DNA from: CAYMZZ01 sp047600605
GTDB taxonomy: Bacteria; Bacteroidota; Bacteroidia; Chitinophagales; Chitinophagaceae
Direction of reading: 5' to 3'
Length of the DNA: 64,000 nt
NCBI GenBank assembly: GCA_047600605.1
Contig: JASGKK010000001.1
Coordinates: forward strand, 1,178,001 to 1,242,000
The notes under the pieces were generated by a model that had not been told where the DNA came from, ran no database searches, and saw only the letters and a list, made by a program, of their open reading frames with translations. Positions 52,035-59,238 of this stretch are shown here, piece after piece. How positions within the stretch are numbered: position 1 is the stretch's first letter; each line of letters opens with the position of its first letter. A program made the translations under genes and the position numbers.

Positions 52035-52146
52035 ACTGCGTAAATAATCTAAATGCTAACAAAATAATGGCTCCCTCTTCCCCTTTCACTCCTCACTGCC
52101 ACAAGGCAAAAATAACTTAAATGCAATAAATAGCTCGCCTATTTAT

Positions 52147-53361
52147 TCACTTATCCACAGGCACACTGGCTCTGAAAATTGTGGTATTTGCCGAAGCATG
52201 GAGACTGGCGGGCTGACCGGGCAGCAACAGGGCTGCCGGTTGACCTTTGCGGAGTCTTACGGTGGTCTCGTTCTGCCCCAACACAGCATCACCATCTACC
52301 AGCAACAGAATATCGGCTGTGCTACTGGTAAGTGAAGCAGATTGACCAGCGGGCAGTTGCAACACACTCAATTCAAAATCGGGCGCAGGTGTTTTATAAA
52401 CGCGTTCAAACCCATGCAGCTCCCCTTTCAGAATACGGGGCTCAGTGGCTTCACATTTCACATGACGCAATAATTCGGTCACATCAATATGCTTGCTGGT
52501 AAGACCACCCCGCAACACATTATCGGAACTGGCCATGATCTCAATATTCTGCCCTTCGAGATATGCATGCGGTACGCCGGCATCCTGAAAAACGGCATCG
52601 CCTTTTTGTGTAAAAACGAGGTTGAACAGATAAACAGAAAAAATGCCCCGGTCGATAATACCCGGGCGGCCAAATGTAATGGAAGCTCGTGCCGCCCAGA
52701 AATCCGGATGCATTTTGGATAAACTTCCATTGTTGTATGGCTGCACAATGCGATCAAGCAGCGGTTGTAAACGGGCATTTACTTCCTCCTGCGGCATTTC
52801 CATGACCAGCTTATACAAACCTGTATAACCGGCCGATTCAAATACAGGAAGCAGAAAGTTCAACTCCGGTACATCCTGCAATATCTGCTTCATGGAAGCT
52901 ACTGGCCGGAAACCATGCAGCAGCCAGAAGTCGCTCATGGCGACCATCAGTTCCGGCTTATGGTTATTGTCTTTATAGTTGCGGGTAGGCGCATCAAGAG
53001 GCACGCCTTTATGATTTTCTGCTTCAAAGTCTTCCTCTGCTGCTGCCTTTGCAGGATGTACCTGTATTGACAACATATCTTTTACGTCGAGTGCTTTGAA
53101 CAGATAAGGCATATTACCAAACCGTGTCTTCACCGCTGTACCGAGTGCGGCTTCGGGGTTGCGTTCAATAAATTCACGTAATCCTGTTATGCTTCCATCG
53201 GGCAACTGAATCTGGCAATTGGCCTGCGGGTGTACGCCCATCCAGAATTCAGCAAATGGCTTGTTTTGTGGCCCCTGCAGATTCAGCAGGTCTGGAATAA
53301 AACTGGAGCCTCCCCAATCGTAGTGTTTGACAGTGCCCGTCAATTGCGCAATCCCGGTCAT
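52147..53361 (-). CDS. manA: Mannose-6-phosphate isomerase, class I
   Basis: This 404-residue protein has the type I PMI pattern: GTVKHYDWGGSSFIPDLL at the start, AEFWMGVHPQANC, MPYLFKALDVKDMLSIQVHPAKAAA with the zinc Gln/His pair, and YKDNNHKPELMVAMSDFWLLHGF with zinc Glu and His. The active-site segment with the second His (DAGVPHAYLEGQNIEIMASSDNVLRGGLTSKHIDV) is present. It interconverts mannose-6-phosphate and fructose-6-phosphate in the cytosol. It is divergent from yraN, 37 nt between starts. Confidence 0.96.
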   Translation of the reverse strand: MTGIAQLTGTVKHYDWGGSSFIPDLLNLQGPQNKPFAEFWMGVHPQANCQIQLPDGSITGLREFIERNPEAALGTAVKTRFGNMPYLFKALDVKDMLSIQVHPAKAAAEEDFEAENHKGVPLDAPTRNYKDNNHKPELMVAMSDFWLLHGFRPVASMKQILQDVPELNFLLPVFESAGYTGLYKLVMEMPQEEVNARLQPLLDRIVQPYNNGSLSKMHPDFWAARASITFGRPGIIDRGIFSVYLFNLVFTQKGDAVFQDAGVPHAYLEGQNIEIMASSDNVLRGGLTSKHIDVTELLRHVKCEATEPRILKGELHGFERVYKTPAPDFELSVLQLPAGQSASLTSSTADILLLVDGDAVLGQNETTVRLRKGQPAALLLPGQPASLHASANTTIFRASVPVDK

Positions 53362-53398
53362 TTTTTGTTGTAATTTTAAATAGTGCTAAAGATACGTG

Positions 53399-53758
53399 AT
53401 GGCAGAGCATAATGATGTAGGTATTGCAGGAGAAAATCTCGCGGCAGCCTGGTTACAGCAACAGGGCTACGAACTGCTGCACCGCAACTGGCGGTCTGGT
53501 CCATATGAGATTGATATTATTGCAAAAAAAGGGCGGCAACTTCACTTTATAGAAGTAAAGGCCCGCCGCGCATCACCAGTAGGGTTTCCCGAAGACAAGG
53601 TCTCCCGTAAAAAATTCCGTCATCTGAAACGGGCGGCCGATGAGTTTCTGTTTCGCAATCCCGGTTATAAATGGATCCAATATGATATCGTCTCCATCAC
53701 CTTTCACCGGTACAAAGACCCTGATATTTTTTTGCTCGAAGATGTTTTTTTGCAATAG
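53399..53758 (+). CDS. yraN: YraN/UPF0102-family endonuclease-like protein
   Basis: This 119-residue protein matches UPF0102: GIAGENLAAAWLQQQGYELLHRNWR, then the PD-(D/E)xK-like core YEIDIIAKKGRQLHFIEVKARR and FPEDKVSRKKFRHLKRAADEFL. The Glu-Asp-Glu-x-Lys signature suggests a nuclease fold; its role is unproven, possibly in DNA repair. A GTG one codon upstream (53396) precedes the ATG at 53399; the ATG is preferred. Confidence 0.92.
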   Translation: MAEHNDVGIAGENLAAAWLQQQGYELLHRNWRSGPYEIDIIAKKGRQLHFIEVKARRASPVGFPEDKVSRKKFRHLKRAADEFLFRNPGYKWIQYDIVSITFHRYKDPDIFLLEDVFLQ

Positions 53759-53767
53759 CCTGTATGA

Positions 53768-54283
53768 TTAACGACCTACCGGTATCTGATCCATCATTTT
53801 CTCGACGATGCGGTAAGTAGCGGGACAGTACTCTACGTTTTGCTTATGCACATGTACATAATCCTTCATCTTTTTAGGCAAATGAGGGAAACCGGCACAG
53901 TCAGCCGGGCGTATTTCATAAATACTGCACTTATTATCCTTCAGGTTCAGAAACTGGCAGGGCTGACGACGATTCATCCAGTCGCCGGTACCTCTTTCCT
54001 TATATAACCATTTCTCTTTAAACTCTTCCACTGTCTGACCAAAATGGCCGGCTATACGACGCAGGTCAGTAGGCGTAAACGTAGGCGTCATCGTCTTACA
54101 GCAGTTGGCACAGCTAAGACAATCCACCTCTTCCCATACTTCTTTTTCGAGTTTGATCGTAATCTTATCCAGGCCCCGCGGAGGATTTTTTTCAAGGCGG
54201 GTCAGAAAACGACGGAAACGGCTTTTATTATGCCGGACTTTTTGTTTGAATGAGCGGATATTAATGGGTTTCTTTTCAGTCAT
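53768..54283 (-). CDS. YkgJ-family cysteine-cluster protein
   Basis: This 171-residue protein has the Cys pattern EVDCLSCANCCKTMTPTFTPTDLRRIAGHFG, then CQFLNLKDNKCSIYEIRPADCAGFPH, typical of the YkgJ/CxxCxxCC family that probably binds zinc or an Fe-S cluster. The N-terminal region is basic (SFKQKVRHNKSRFRRFLTRLEKN). The role is unknown. It is convergent with yraN (10 nt between the stops), and its start is near 54283, divergent from the next lipoprotein. Confidence 0.9.
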   Translation of the reverse strand: MTEKKPINIRSFKQKVRHNKSRFRRFLTRLEKNPPRGLDKITIKLEKEVWEEVDCLSCANCCKTMTPTFTPTDLRRIAGHFGQTVEEFKEKWLYKERGTGDWMNRRQPCQFLNLKDNKCSIYEIRPADCAGFPHLPKKMKDYVHVHKQNVEYCPATYRIVEKMMDQIPVGR

Positions 54284-54347
54284 CTGCCGAAGGTAAAGGA
54301 AAATATTTTTTATTACTTACTTTTACCTCCTCACCAAACCCAATAAT

Positions 54348-55004
54348 ATGAGAATACTCTGCCTTCTTTTTGTTGCCACGGCCATGGCATTTCAATTCAT
54401 ATCCTGTAAATCGGGAGGAGGGCCGGCCACTTTCTGCGATACCAGCTGTCTGAAAGACAGCCTGAAATTCGTTAAATCAGAGCATCCCCTAAAGCCTTAT
54501 GTATATATCAGTGCGGCCAACTGCAATGCAGATAGTGTAGCCTGGAGTTATCAGAATATGGGCACTAACCGCAAACTGGGTATTGAAGATCTGCTGGGCG
54601 CACCGGTAAAGATCAATAAGGAGTATATTAAGTGTGTGATCAATGATACCAGTTATGCCTGGGTACTGTTTAATGATTGTGCCAGCAGCCGCGGCTTTGC
54701 GGTAAAGCTTCCTTTCAGCAAGGCGCAGTCACTCAAAAAGATCTCCAGCGCCCTGACCCCATTTGACCCCAAATTCTCTATTGCCGACAATCTGCTGGTT
54801 TATTCAGACCGCGGCAACATTTTTGCAGAAGATATGATAACGGGTAAAACGGCCATGATGACTTTTGGCCAGCGTATCGAATTTGACTATGCCAATATTC
54901 ACGCTTTGCTCGATTCTGTAAATGTAACACCCGAACGGATCTGGACCCGGGTAAAAGTAGGCGACGAGTGGAAAGTTATTGAAAAGAAAATTGAACTGAA
55001 ATAA
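54348..55004 (+). CDS. Uncharacterised lipoprotein
   Basis: This 218-residue protein has a lipoprotein signal (VATAMAFQFISC, Cys20). The mature start has two further Cys (TFCDTSCLKDSLKF). The remainder is mostly beta with short blade-like segments (NLLVYSDRGNIFAEDMITGKTAMMTFG), possibly a partial propeller. I do not recognise the family. A clear terminator follows at 55025-55072 and xerD starts 77 nt after the stop. Confidence 0.75.
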   Translation: MRILCLLFVATAMAFQFISCKSGGGPATFCDTSCLKDSLKFVKSEHPLKPYVYISAANCNADSVAWSYQNMGTNRKLGIEDLLGAPVKINKEYIKCVINDTSYAWVLFNDCASSRGFAVKLPFSKAQSLKKISSALTPFDPKFSIADNLLVYSDRGNIFAEDMITGKTAMMTFGQRIEFDYANIHALLDSVNVTPERIWTRVKVGDEWKVIEKKIELK

Positions 55005-55024
55005 GGTTCATCATAACACCCAAA

Positions 55025-55072
55025 GGTCCATTTCAGGGGATTACATTTTTCTCCCGAAATGGACTTTTTTAT
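55025..55072 (+). terminator. Intrinsic terminator after the lipoprotein
   Basis: The stem GTCCATTTC-(A)-GGG / CCC-(G)-AAATGGAC, with a loop of about 15 nt (ATTACATTTTTCT), is followed by TTTTTT. It lies between the lipoprotein and xerD. Confidence 0.85.
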
Positions 55073-55081
55073 TAAATACAC

Positions 55082-55987
55082 ATGTGGGAAGCTTATAAAA
55101 AAGGATTCAGGTCGTATCTGCAGCTCGAAAAATCGCTGGCTGATCATACGGTAGAAGCCTACCTGCATGACCTGGAGAAACTTACCCAGTACCTGCAGGA
55201 ACGCAGTACCCTGCTCAATCCGTCCGGACTTGTACTGACCGATCTGCAGGGATTCGTTCACTGGATTGCCGGGTTGGGTATGACGCCTGCCTCGCAGGCC
55301 CGTATCATTTCGGGCATCAAATCCTTTTACCGGTACTGCCTGCTCGAAAAGATCAGCGATACCGATCCCAGCACCCTGCTGGAAGCCCCCAAACTGAAAC
55401 GCGCCCTGCCCGATGTATTGAGTTTTGATGAAATAGAACAGATCATTGCACAGATCGATCTGAGCAAGCCCGAAGGCGGACGCAATAAAGCCATCCTGGA
55501 AACACTCTATAGCTGCGGATTGCGGGTCAGCGAACTTGTGAACCTGCGCATCTCCCAGTTGTATCTCGATGTGGGGTTTATACGGGTCATTGGTAAAGGC
55601 GATAAAGAACGACTGGTACCTATAGGCCAGAGTGCTGTCAAATACATTAATCTTTACCGGCAAACACACCGGCAACATCAGCAGGTAGCATCGGGGCATG
55701 AAGACATTCTTTTTCTGAATCGTCATGGCCGCAAACTCTCCCGTGTCATGATCTTCCTGATCATCCGTGAACTGGTACAAATGGCCGGCATTAAAAAAAA
55801 TGTGTCCCCGCATACGTTTCGTCATTCCTTTGCAACACACCTGGTAGAAGGCGGTGCAGACCTGCGTGCAGTGCAGGAAATGCTGGGGCACGAAAGCATT
55901 ACCACCACTGAAATCTATACGCACCTGGATCGGGAATTTCTTCGCAAGACCCTGGAGAATTATCATCCGGCTTTTAAGGCAGACTAG
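55082..55987 (+). CDS. xerD: Tyrosine recombinase XerD
   Basis: This 301-residue recombinase has the N-terminal SAM-like core-binding domain (about 5-95) and the C-terminal catalytic domain. Active-site residues: Arg148 in YSCGLRVSELVNL, Lys172 in GKGDKERLVPIG, His244 and Arg247 in SPHTFRHSFATHL, His270 in MLGHESITTTEIY and Tyr279. Length and context (house-keeping, not next to an attachment site or phage genes) fit XerD, which resolves chromosome dimers with XerC at dif. An integrase of a mobile element is less likely. Confidence 0.93.
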   Translation: MWEAYKKGFRSYLQLEKSLADHTVEAYLHDLEKLTQYLQERSTLLNPSGLVLTDLQGFVHWIAGLGMTPASQARIISGIKSFYRYCLLEKISDTDPSTLLEAPKLKRALPDVLSFDEIEQIIAQIDLSKPEGGRNKAILETLYSCGLRVSELVNLRISQLYLDVGFIRVIGKGDKERLVPIGQSAVKYINLYRQTHRQHQQVASGHEDILFLNRHGRKLSRVMIFLIIRELVQMAGIKKNVSPHTFRHSFATHLVEGGADLRAVQEMLGHESITTTEIYTHLDREFLRKTLENYHPAFKAD

Positions 55988-56035
55988 CTTTTGTAAGATC
56001 CGGTAAAGCGATTCTTCTATCTCGTCCTGTCATTT

Positions 56036-56062
56036 GCAGGCCGCGATGCATTGCGGACCTGC
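56036..56062. repeat. Short dispersed palindrome, GCAGG-CCGC-GATGCATT-GCGG-ACCTGC
   Basis: The stem GCAGG..CCGC / GCGG..CCTGC pairs around an 8-nt centre. It lies between xerD and the convergent T9SS protein. A related copy is at 5634-5661 and a more distant one at 36458-36479. Confidence 0.5.
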
Positions 56063-56127
56063 AAAATCTTCTGTACTAACCTGACCGCCTCCTTCCTTGG
56101 CAGATCATTATTCCCAAACAACAGCGA

Positions 56128-57159
56128 TTACTGGATCAATACCTTTTCAGATACCCACTCCTTTTTCATAACACTTCCAATCTGCATCAGGTAAGTGCCT
56201 GGGGTAACCCGCGGAATCGGAAAGCTTAAGGCACTCATTCCTTTCGCCGCCTGATACTTCTGTGTTTGCAACACCTGACCCGATATGGATAAAAGCCGTA
56301 AGACTACCTCGCCTTCATAGCCTGCCGGCAATTCCACCTTTATCGTTGAAACGGTACGTGCAGGATTGGGATATAATCTGAATTTGCTTACCGTATTCTT
56401 AAACCAGCTGGTAAGTGTATCCAATGGCATGCTGGTTCGCTTAATGACAACCCCTCCCATAAGTCCTTTTAGAAGCCCCATGGTACCACCCGACCGAACC
56501 ACTACCACCGGCAATTCTTTTGGCTGCAGGCGAATTGTGCAAGACTCCGTTTCTTCCAATAAATTGTACACAGCAACAGTATCCTGAAAACTAAGTGCGC
56601 TGCAGCTCAATTGTATCCGGGGTTCTGCACCCCAGTAATGTAATTGAAACCGGCCGGCGCTGTCGGCCAGACTGTACTGTTCGGTACCCATCACTTTTAC
56701 CGAGGCATAAGCAACCGGTCTGCCTTCCTGATCCACTACATTTCCGTTGACAACAACGGGGGCACTATCGGGTGCCAGCAATCGCAGATGTTTCAGATCC
56801 GCAGCTTTGTTTACCGGGCTAACAACGGCGGTATTATCCCGCTCACCGGTCTGCCGGGCTTCTGCACGATTGATCAGCAGCATAGCCGGTAATGTTGCCC
56901 GCAGAAAATAAGGTAAGAGCCATCTGCGTCGCGGAGACGCTGTCAGGTCGTGGTTTAACTGGTGTGCAGACAACTGTCCACACACCTCCGTTTCCCTGTT
57001 TTGTTTAAAAAACCGGATCAGTTCCTGATCGGTCATTTTACTGAAGTCTATCACCTGTTTGGTACAGGACAGGCAAAAGCGTCCTTTTTCATCAGGCATC
57101 ATCTGATCCCAGTTTTCGGTACAGGGATTTTCTATTTTCAGGTTTAAACGGAAAGCCAT
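56128..57159 (-). CDS. T9SS-CTD protein with N-terminal Cys4 domain and CarboxypepD-like domain
   Basis: This 343-residue protein begins with a cytosolic-type Cys domain: Cys13 in ENPCTENW, Cys29 and Cys32 in GRFCLSCTKQVIDFSKM and Cys60 in EVCG. A Sec-like hydrophobic segment with a possible cleavage site follows (about 82-101, ending INRAEA-RQ). Next is a CarboxypepD-regulatory-like domain (about 135-205, VNGNVVDQEGRPVAYASVKV), then a T9SS type A C-terminal domain (about 258-343, FRLYPNPARTVSTIK). The layout implies the exported part reaches the surface while the Cys domain stays inside or is cleaved off. It follows a paralogue by 31 nt. Function unknown. Confidence 0.8.
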   Translation of the reverse strand: MAFRLNLKIENPCTENWDQMMPDEKGRFCLSCTKQVIDFSKMTDQELIRFFKQNRETEVCGQLSAHQLNHDLTASPRRRWLLPYFLRATLPAMLLINRAEARQTGERDNTAVVSPVNKAADLKHLRLLAPDSAPVVVNGNVVDQEGRPVAYASVKVMGTEQYSLADSAGRFQLHYWGAEPRIQLSCSALSFQDTVAVYNLLEETESCTIRLQPKELPVVVVRSGGTMGLLKGLMGGVVIKRTSMPLDTLTSWFKNTVSKFRLYPNPARTVSTIKVELPAGYEGEVVLRLLSISGQVLQTQKYQAAKGMSALSFPIPRVTPGTYLMQIGSVMKKEWVSEKVLIQ

Positions 57160-57190
57160 AAACAGTTAGTTTAAATAAAAAATGACCGGA

Positions 57191-58159
57191 TCAATGCAGG
57201 ACTATCTGGCTGCTGCGCCGCTGGCCATTTGCCGCAGCCGTAACGGTAAGCAGATAATTGCCTGCGATAAGCCGGGGCACACTCATTTCAACGGTTTTAT
57301 TTTTTCCGTCTATCTGCATCGCCTGCTGATGGCGTACCACACCTGCCTGATCCAGTAATTGCACTGTATAGTTGTCCTGCTGCAGGCTGTCTGTTTTGAT
57401 CCAGATCTTTTGTCCTCCGGCAACCGGATTGGGATACACACGCAAAGGCAAATCAGTTTCGCATACCGTTTCTTTCTTTGCTTTATATTTTCCGGGATAG
57501 GCGATCAGGCCCATTATTATTTCCTCCTGTTTGTTTTTCATCGTCAGCGACAAACGGGCTGCACGTTTATTTGACGAAAGCTTCCGGGTGATACTTTGCC
57601 TTTCAAACAAAAAAGCTTCTATCGAAAATGTAATTTCCCGCAGCCGCCGCGGTATGCTGAGTTCAAAGCGTCCATATTCATCCGTTGTCACTTCTGTCAG
57701 GTCATGCGAGTTGGTGATACGTGCATGGGAAATAATATTTCCTTCTTCATCTCTCAGTATGCCTTTTACCAGGCGCATCGGCTCTGAAAGGACCGGCCGG
57801 CCTATTTTCCGATCAGGCACCTGCACTGTATCGGGAACCACTTTCACCGGCGCTCCCTGCGCCATTGCCTTACTGCCCAGCAGCAATGCCGGCAAGGTCA
57901 CCTTAAACACAAAAGGCAACCAGGGCGACCGTTTACGTGTGGCTTCAATATCCCGCTTCAACTGATCGTTCATAAACCGCCCGCATACAGAACCTGCCTG
58001 CCGGTCTTTGAAAAACTCAAACACAGCCGTATCACTCATGTTTGTAAAATCCACTACCTCTTTCTGGCACGACGCACAAAAGCGACCCTGCTCCGTAGCT
58101 GTCATGTTTTTCCATTTTTCATGACAGGGTTCATTGATTGAAAGTCTGATCTTATTCAT
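57191..58159 (-). CDS. T9SS-CTD protein with N-terminal Cys4 domain, paralogue
   Basis: This 322-residue protein repeats the layout of its neighbour. The Cys4 domain has Cys12 (EPCHEKW), Cys28 and Cys31 (RFCASCQKEVVDFTNM) and Cys59 (VCGRF), the same spacing. Next come a hydrophobic segment with a good signal-peptidase-like site (LLLGSKAMA-QG, about residue 100), a CarboxypepD-like domain (about 128-200, VKGILRDEEGNIISHARITN) and a type A sorting domain (LRVYPNPVAGGQKI). It lies 10 nt after the plug-only gene and 31 nt before the paralogue. The Cys4 group may bind zinc or an Fe-S cluster; that is inference. Confidence 0.8.
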   Translation of the reverse strand: MNKIRLSINEPCHEKWKNMTATEQGRFCASCQKEVVDFTNMSDTAVFEFFKDRQAGSVCGRFMNDQLKRDIEATRKRSPWLPFVFKVTLPALLLGSKAMAQGAPVKVVPDTVQVPDRKIGRPVLSEPMRLVKGILRDEEGNIISHARITNSHDLTEVTTDEYGRFELSIPRRLREITFSIEAFLFERQSITRKLSSNKRAARLSLTMKNKQEEIIMGLIAYPGKYKAKKETVCETDLPLRVYPNPVAGGQKIWIKTDSLQQDNYTVQLLDQAGVVRHQQAMQIDGKNKTVEMSVPRLIAGNYLLTVTAAANGQRRSSQIVLH

Positions 58160-58169
58160 GGCTTATTTT

Positions 58170-59126
58170 TTATAGAACAAGTACTTTTTCTTTTACCAGA
58201 ATATTTTTTGCATTGTCCTGCACCAGCAATACGCCGGCGCCCTTAAATGCAGGGGGTAATGAAAAAAATGTTTGCCCGGTGTTGTTATTATCAATAACCT
58301 GTTTTATCAATTGTCCGTTTAACCCAAATAATGCAAGAGACACATTGCCACTGGCATCAGCAGGCAATTGTATTTTCAGTTGACTGCCCGATGCAGCAGG
58401 ATTGGGATATAACCGGCCGGACGATGCTCCTCCTACCCCTGCTATTTCTTTTTTCACTGCGTTGTCCGTGACATGGATTGTGCAGATTGACAGACCCGTA
58501 ACGCCGCAACTGACAGTCCTGCATTCCCATCTATCCTGTACTCCTTTCACGATCACCTCAGGCAATAACTGAGCGACTGGTTCGAGCAGCACAAATAAAG
58601 TATCTGAGGAGCCTTTACTGATCAGATGTCTGCTGGCAGCATAGCCAGCAGCAGAAATCTCCAGCTCCGTATTGTTATGATACGACGACACCTCAACAGT
58701 TTCACCTGATGAGAGTCTTTTACTGTTTTGCTGCCGATCAATTTTCACCTCCAGCTTTGTTGCCAGAACCGGCTCACCGGTGTAGCTGTTTCTCACTTTT
58801 ATATACACTTTCCTTGGCCGGAGATTTATGATCACCACTCCTGCCATAGCGCGGCAGCCATAAATTGCTTTTGCCTGTGCATCTTTCAGGATATAAACAG
58901 ATTCAATCAGCTCCGGCCTGATCTTATTAATATCCGCAGTATCGAGCGGCACACCATCTACCACAAACAACGGCCTTTCAAGCGGCGACATGCTGGGTGC
59001 GCAACGGATCCGGATCGTGGCCGGGGCAGCGGCAGTACCTGTATTAAGGCCTCCTGCTTCCGGCCCCTGCGCTATTGCCATCAGCGCTACGCCTAACAAT
59101 GAGAATAGTACAGTTATCTTTTTCAT
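58170..59126 (-). CDS. TonB-plug-like domain fused to T9SS C-terminal domain (no barrel)
   Basis: This 318-residue protein has a signal peptide (LLGVALMAIAQG). About residues 35-105 look like a SusC plug: PLFVVDGVPLDTADINKIRPELIESVYILKDAQAKAIYGCRAMAGVVIINL. A carboxypeptidase/CNA-like beta domain follows (about 107-185, VRNSYTGEPVLATKLEV), then a Cys-containing stretch (WECRTVSCGVTGLSIC) and a type A sorting domain (about 235-318, GRLYPNPAASGS). There is no outer-membrane barrel, so it cannot transport. It could be a secreted surface protein that mimics or blocks a SusC plug. It lies 112 nt from the VWA gene and 10 nt from the Cys4 genes. Confidence 0.75.
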   Translation of the reverse strand: MKKITVLFSLLGVALMAIAQGPEAGGLNTGTAAAPATIRIRCAPSMSPLERPLFVVDGVPLDTADINKIRPELIESVYILKDAQAKAIYGCRAMAGVVIINLRPRKVYIKVRNSYTGEPVLATKLEVKIDRQQNSKRLSSGETVEVSSYHNNTELEISAAGYAASRHLISKGSSDTLFVLLEPVAQLLPEVIVKGVQDRWECRTVSCGVTGLSICTIHVTDNAVKKEIAGVGGASSGRLYPNPAASGSQLKIQLPADASGNVSLALFGLNGQLIKQVIDNNNTGQTFFSLPPAFKGAGVLLVQDNAKNILVKEKVLVL

Positions 59127-59238
59127 AAAGCAATCCAGGTTTTAAAAGAGGAGCTGGTAGACACCAGCTCCGTATCAGTAACCGGCTGTTAGCTGATTAT
59201 TTATATAACGATGGCGAAGAAGAATACGTTACACTTTA

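Noticed and set aside
54899..55966. Long open frame on the minus strand opposite xerD
   Set aside because: It is antisense to a gene with all catalytic residues of XerD and shows no signal, domain or plausible composition of its own.
55082..55987. Integrase of a prophage or island
   Set aside because: Length, active-site spacing and lack of phage or attachment-site neighbours fit house-keeping XerD. The nearest tRNA is 30 kb away.
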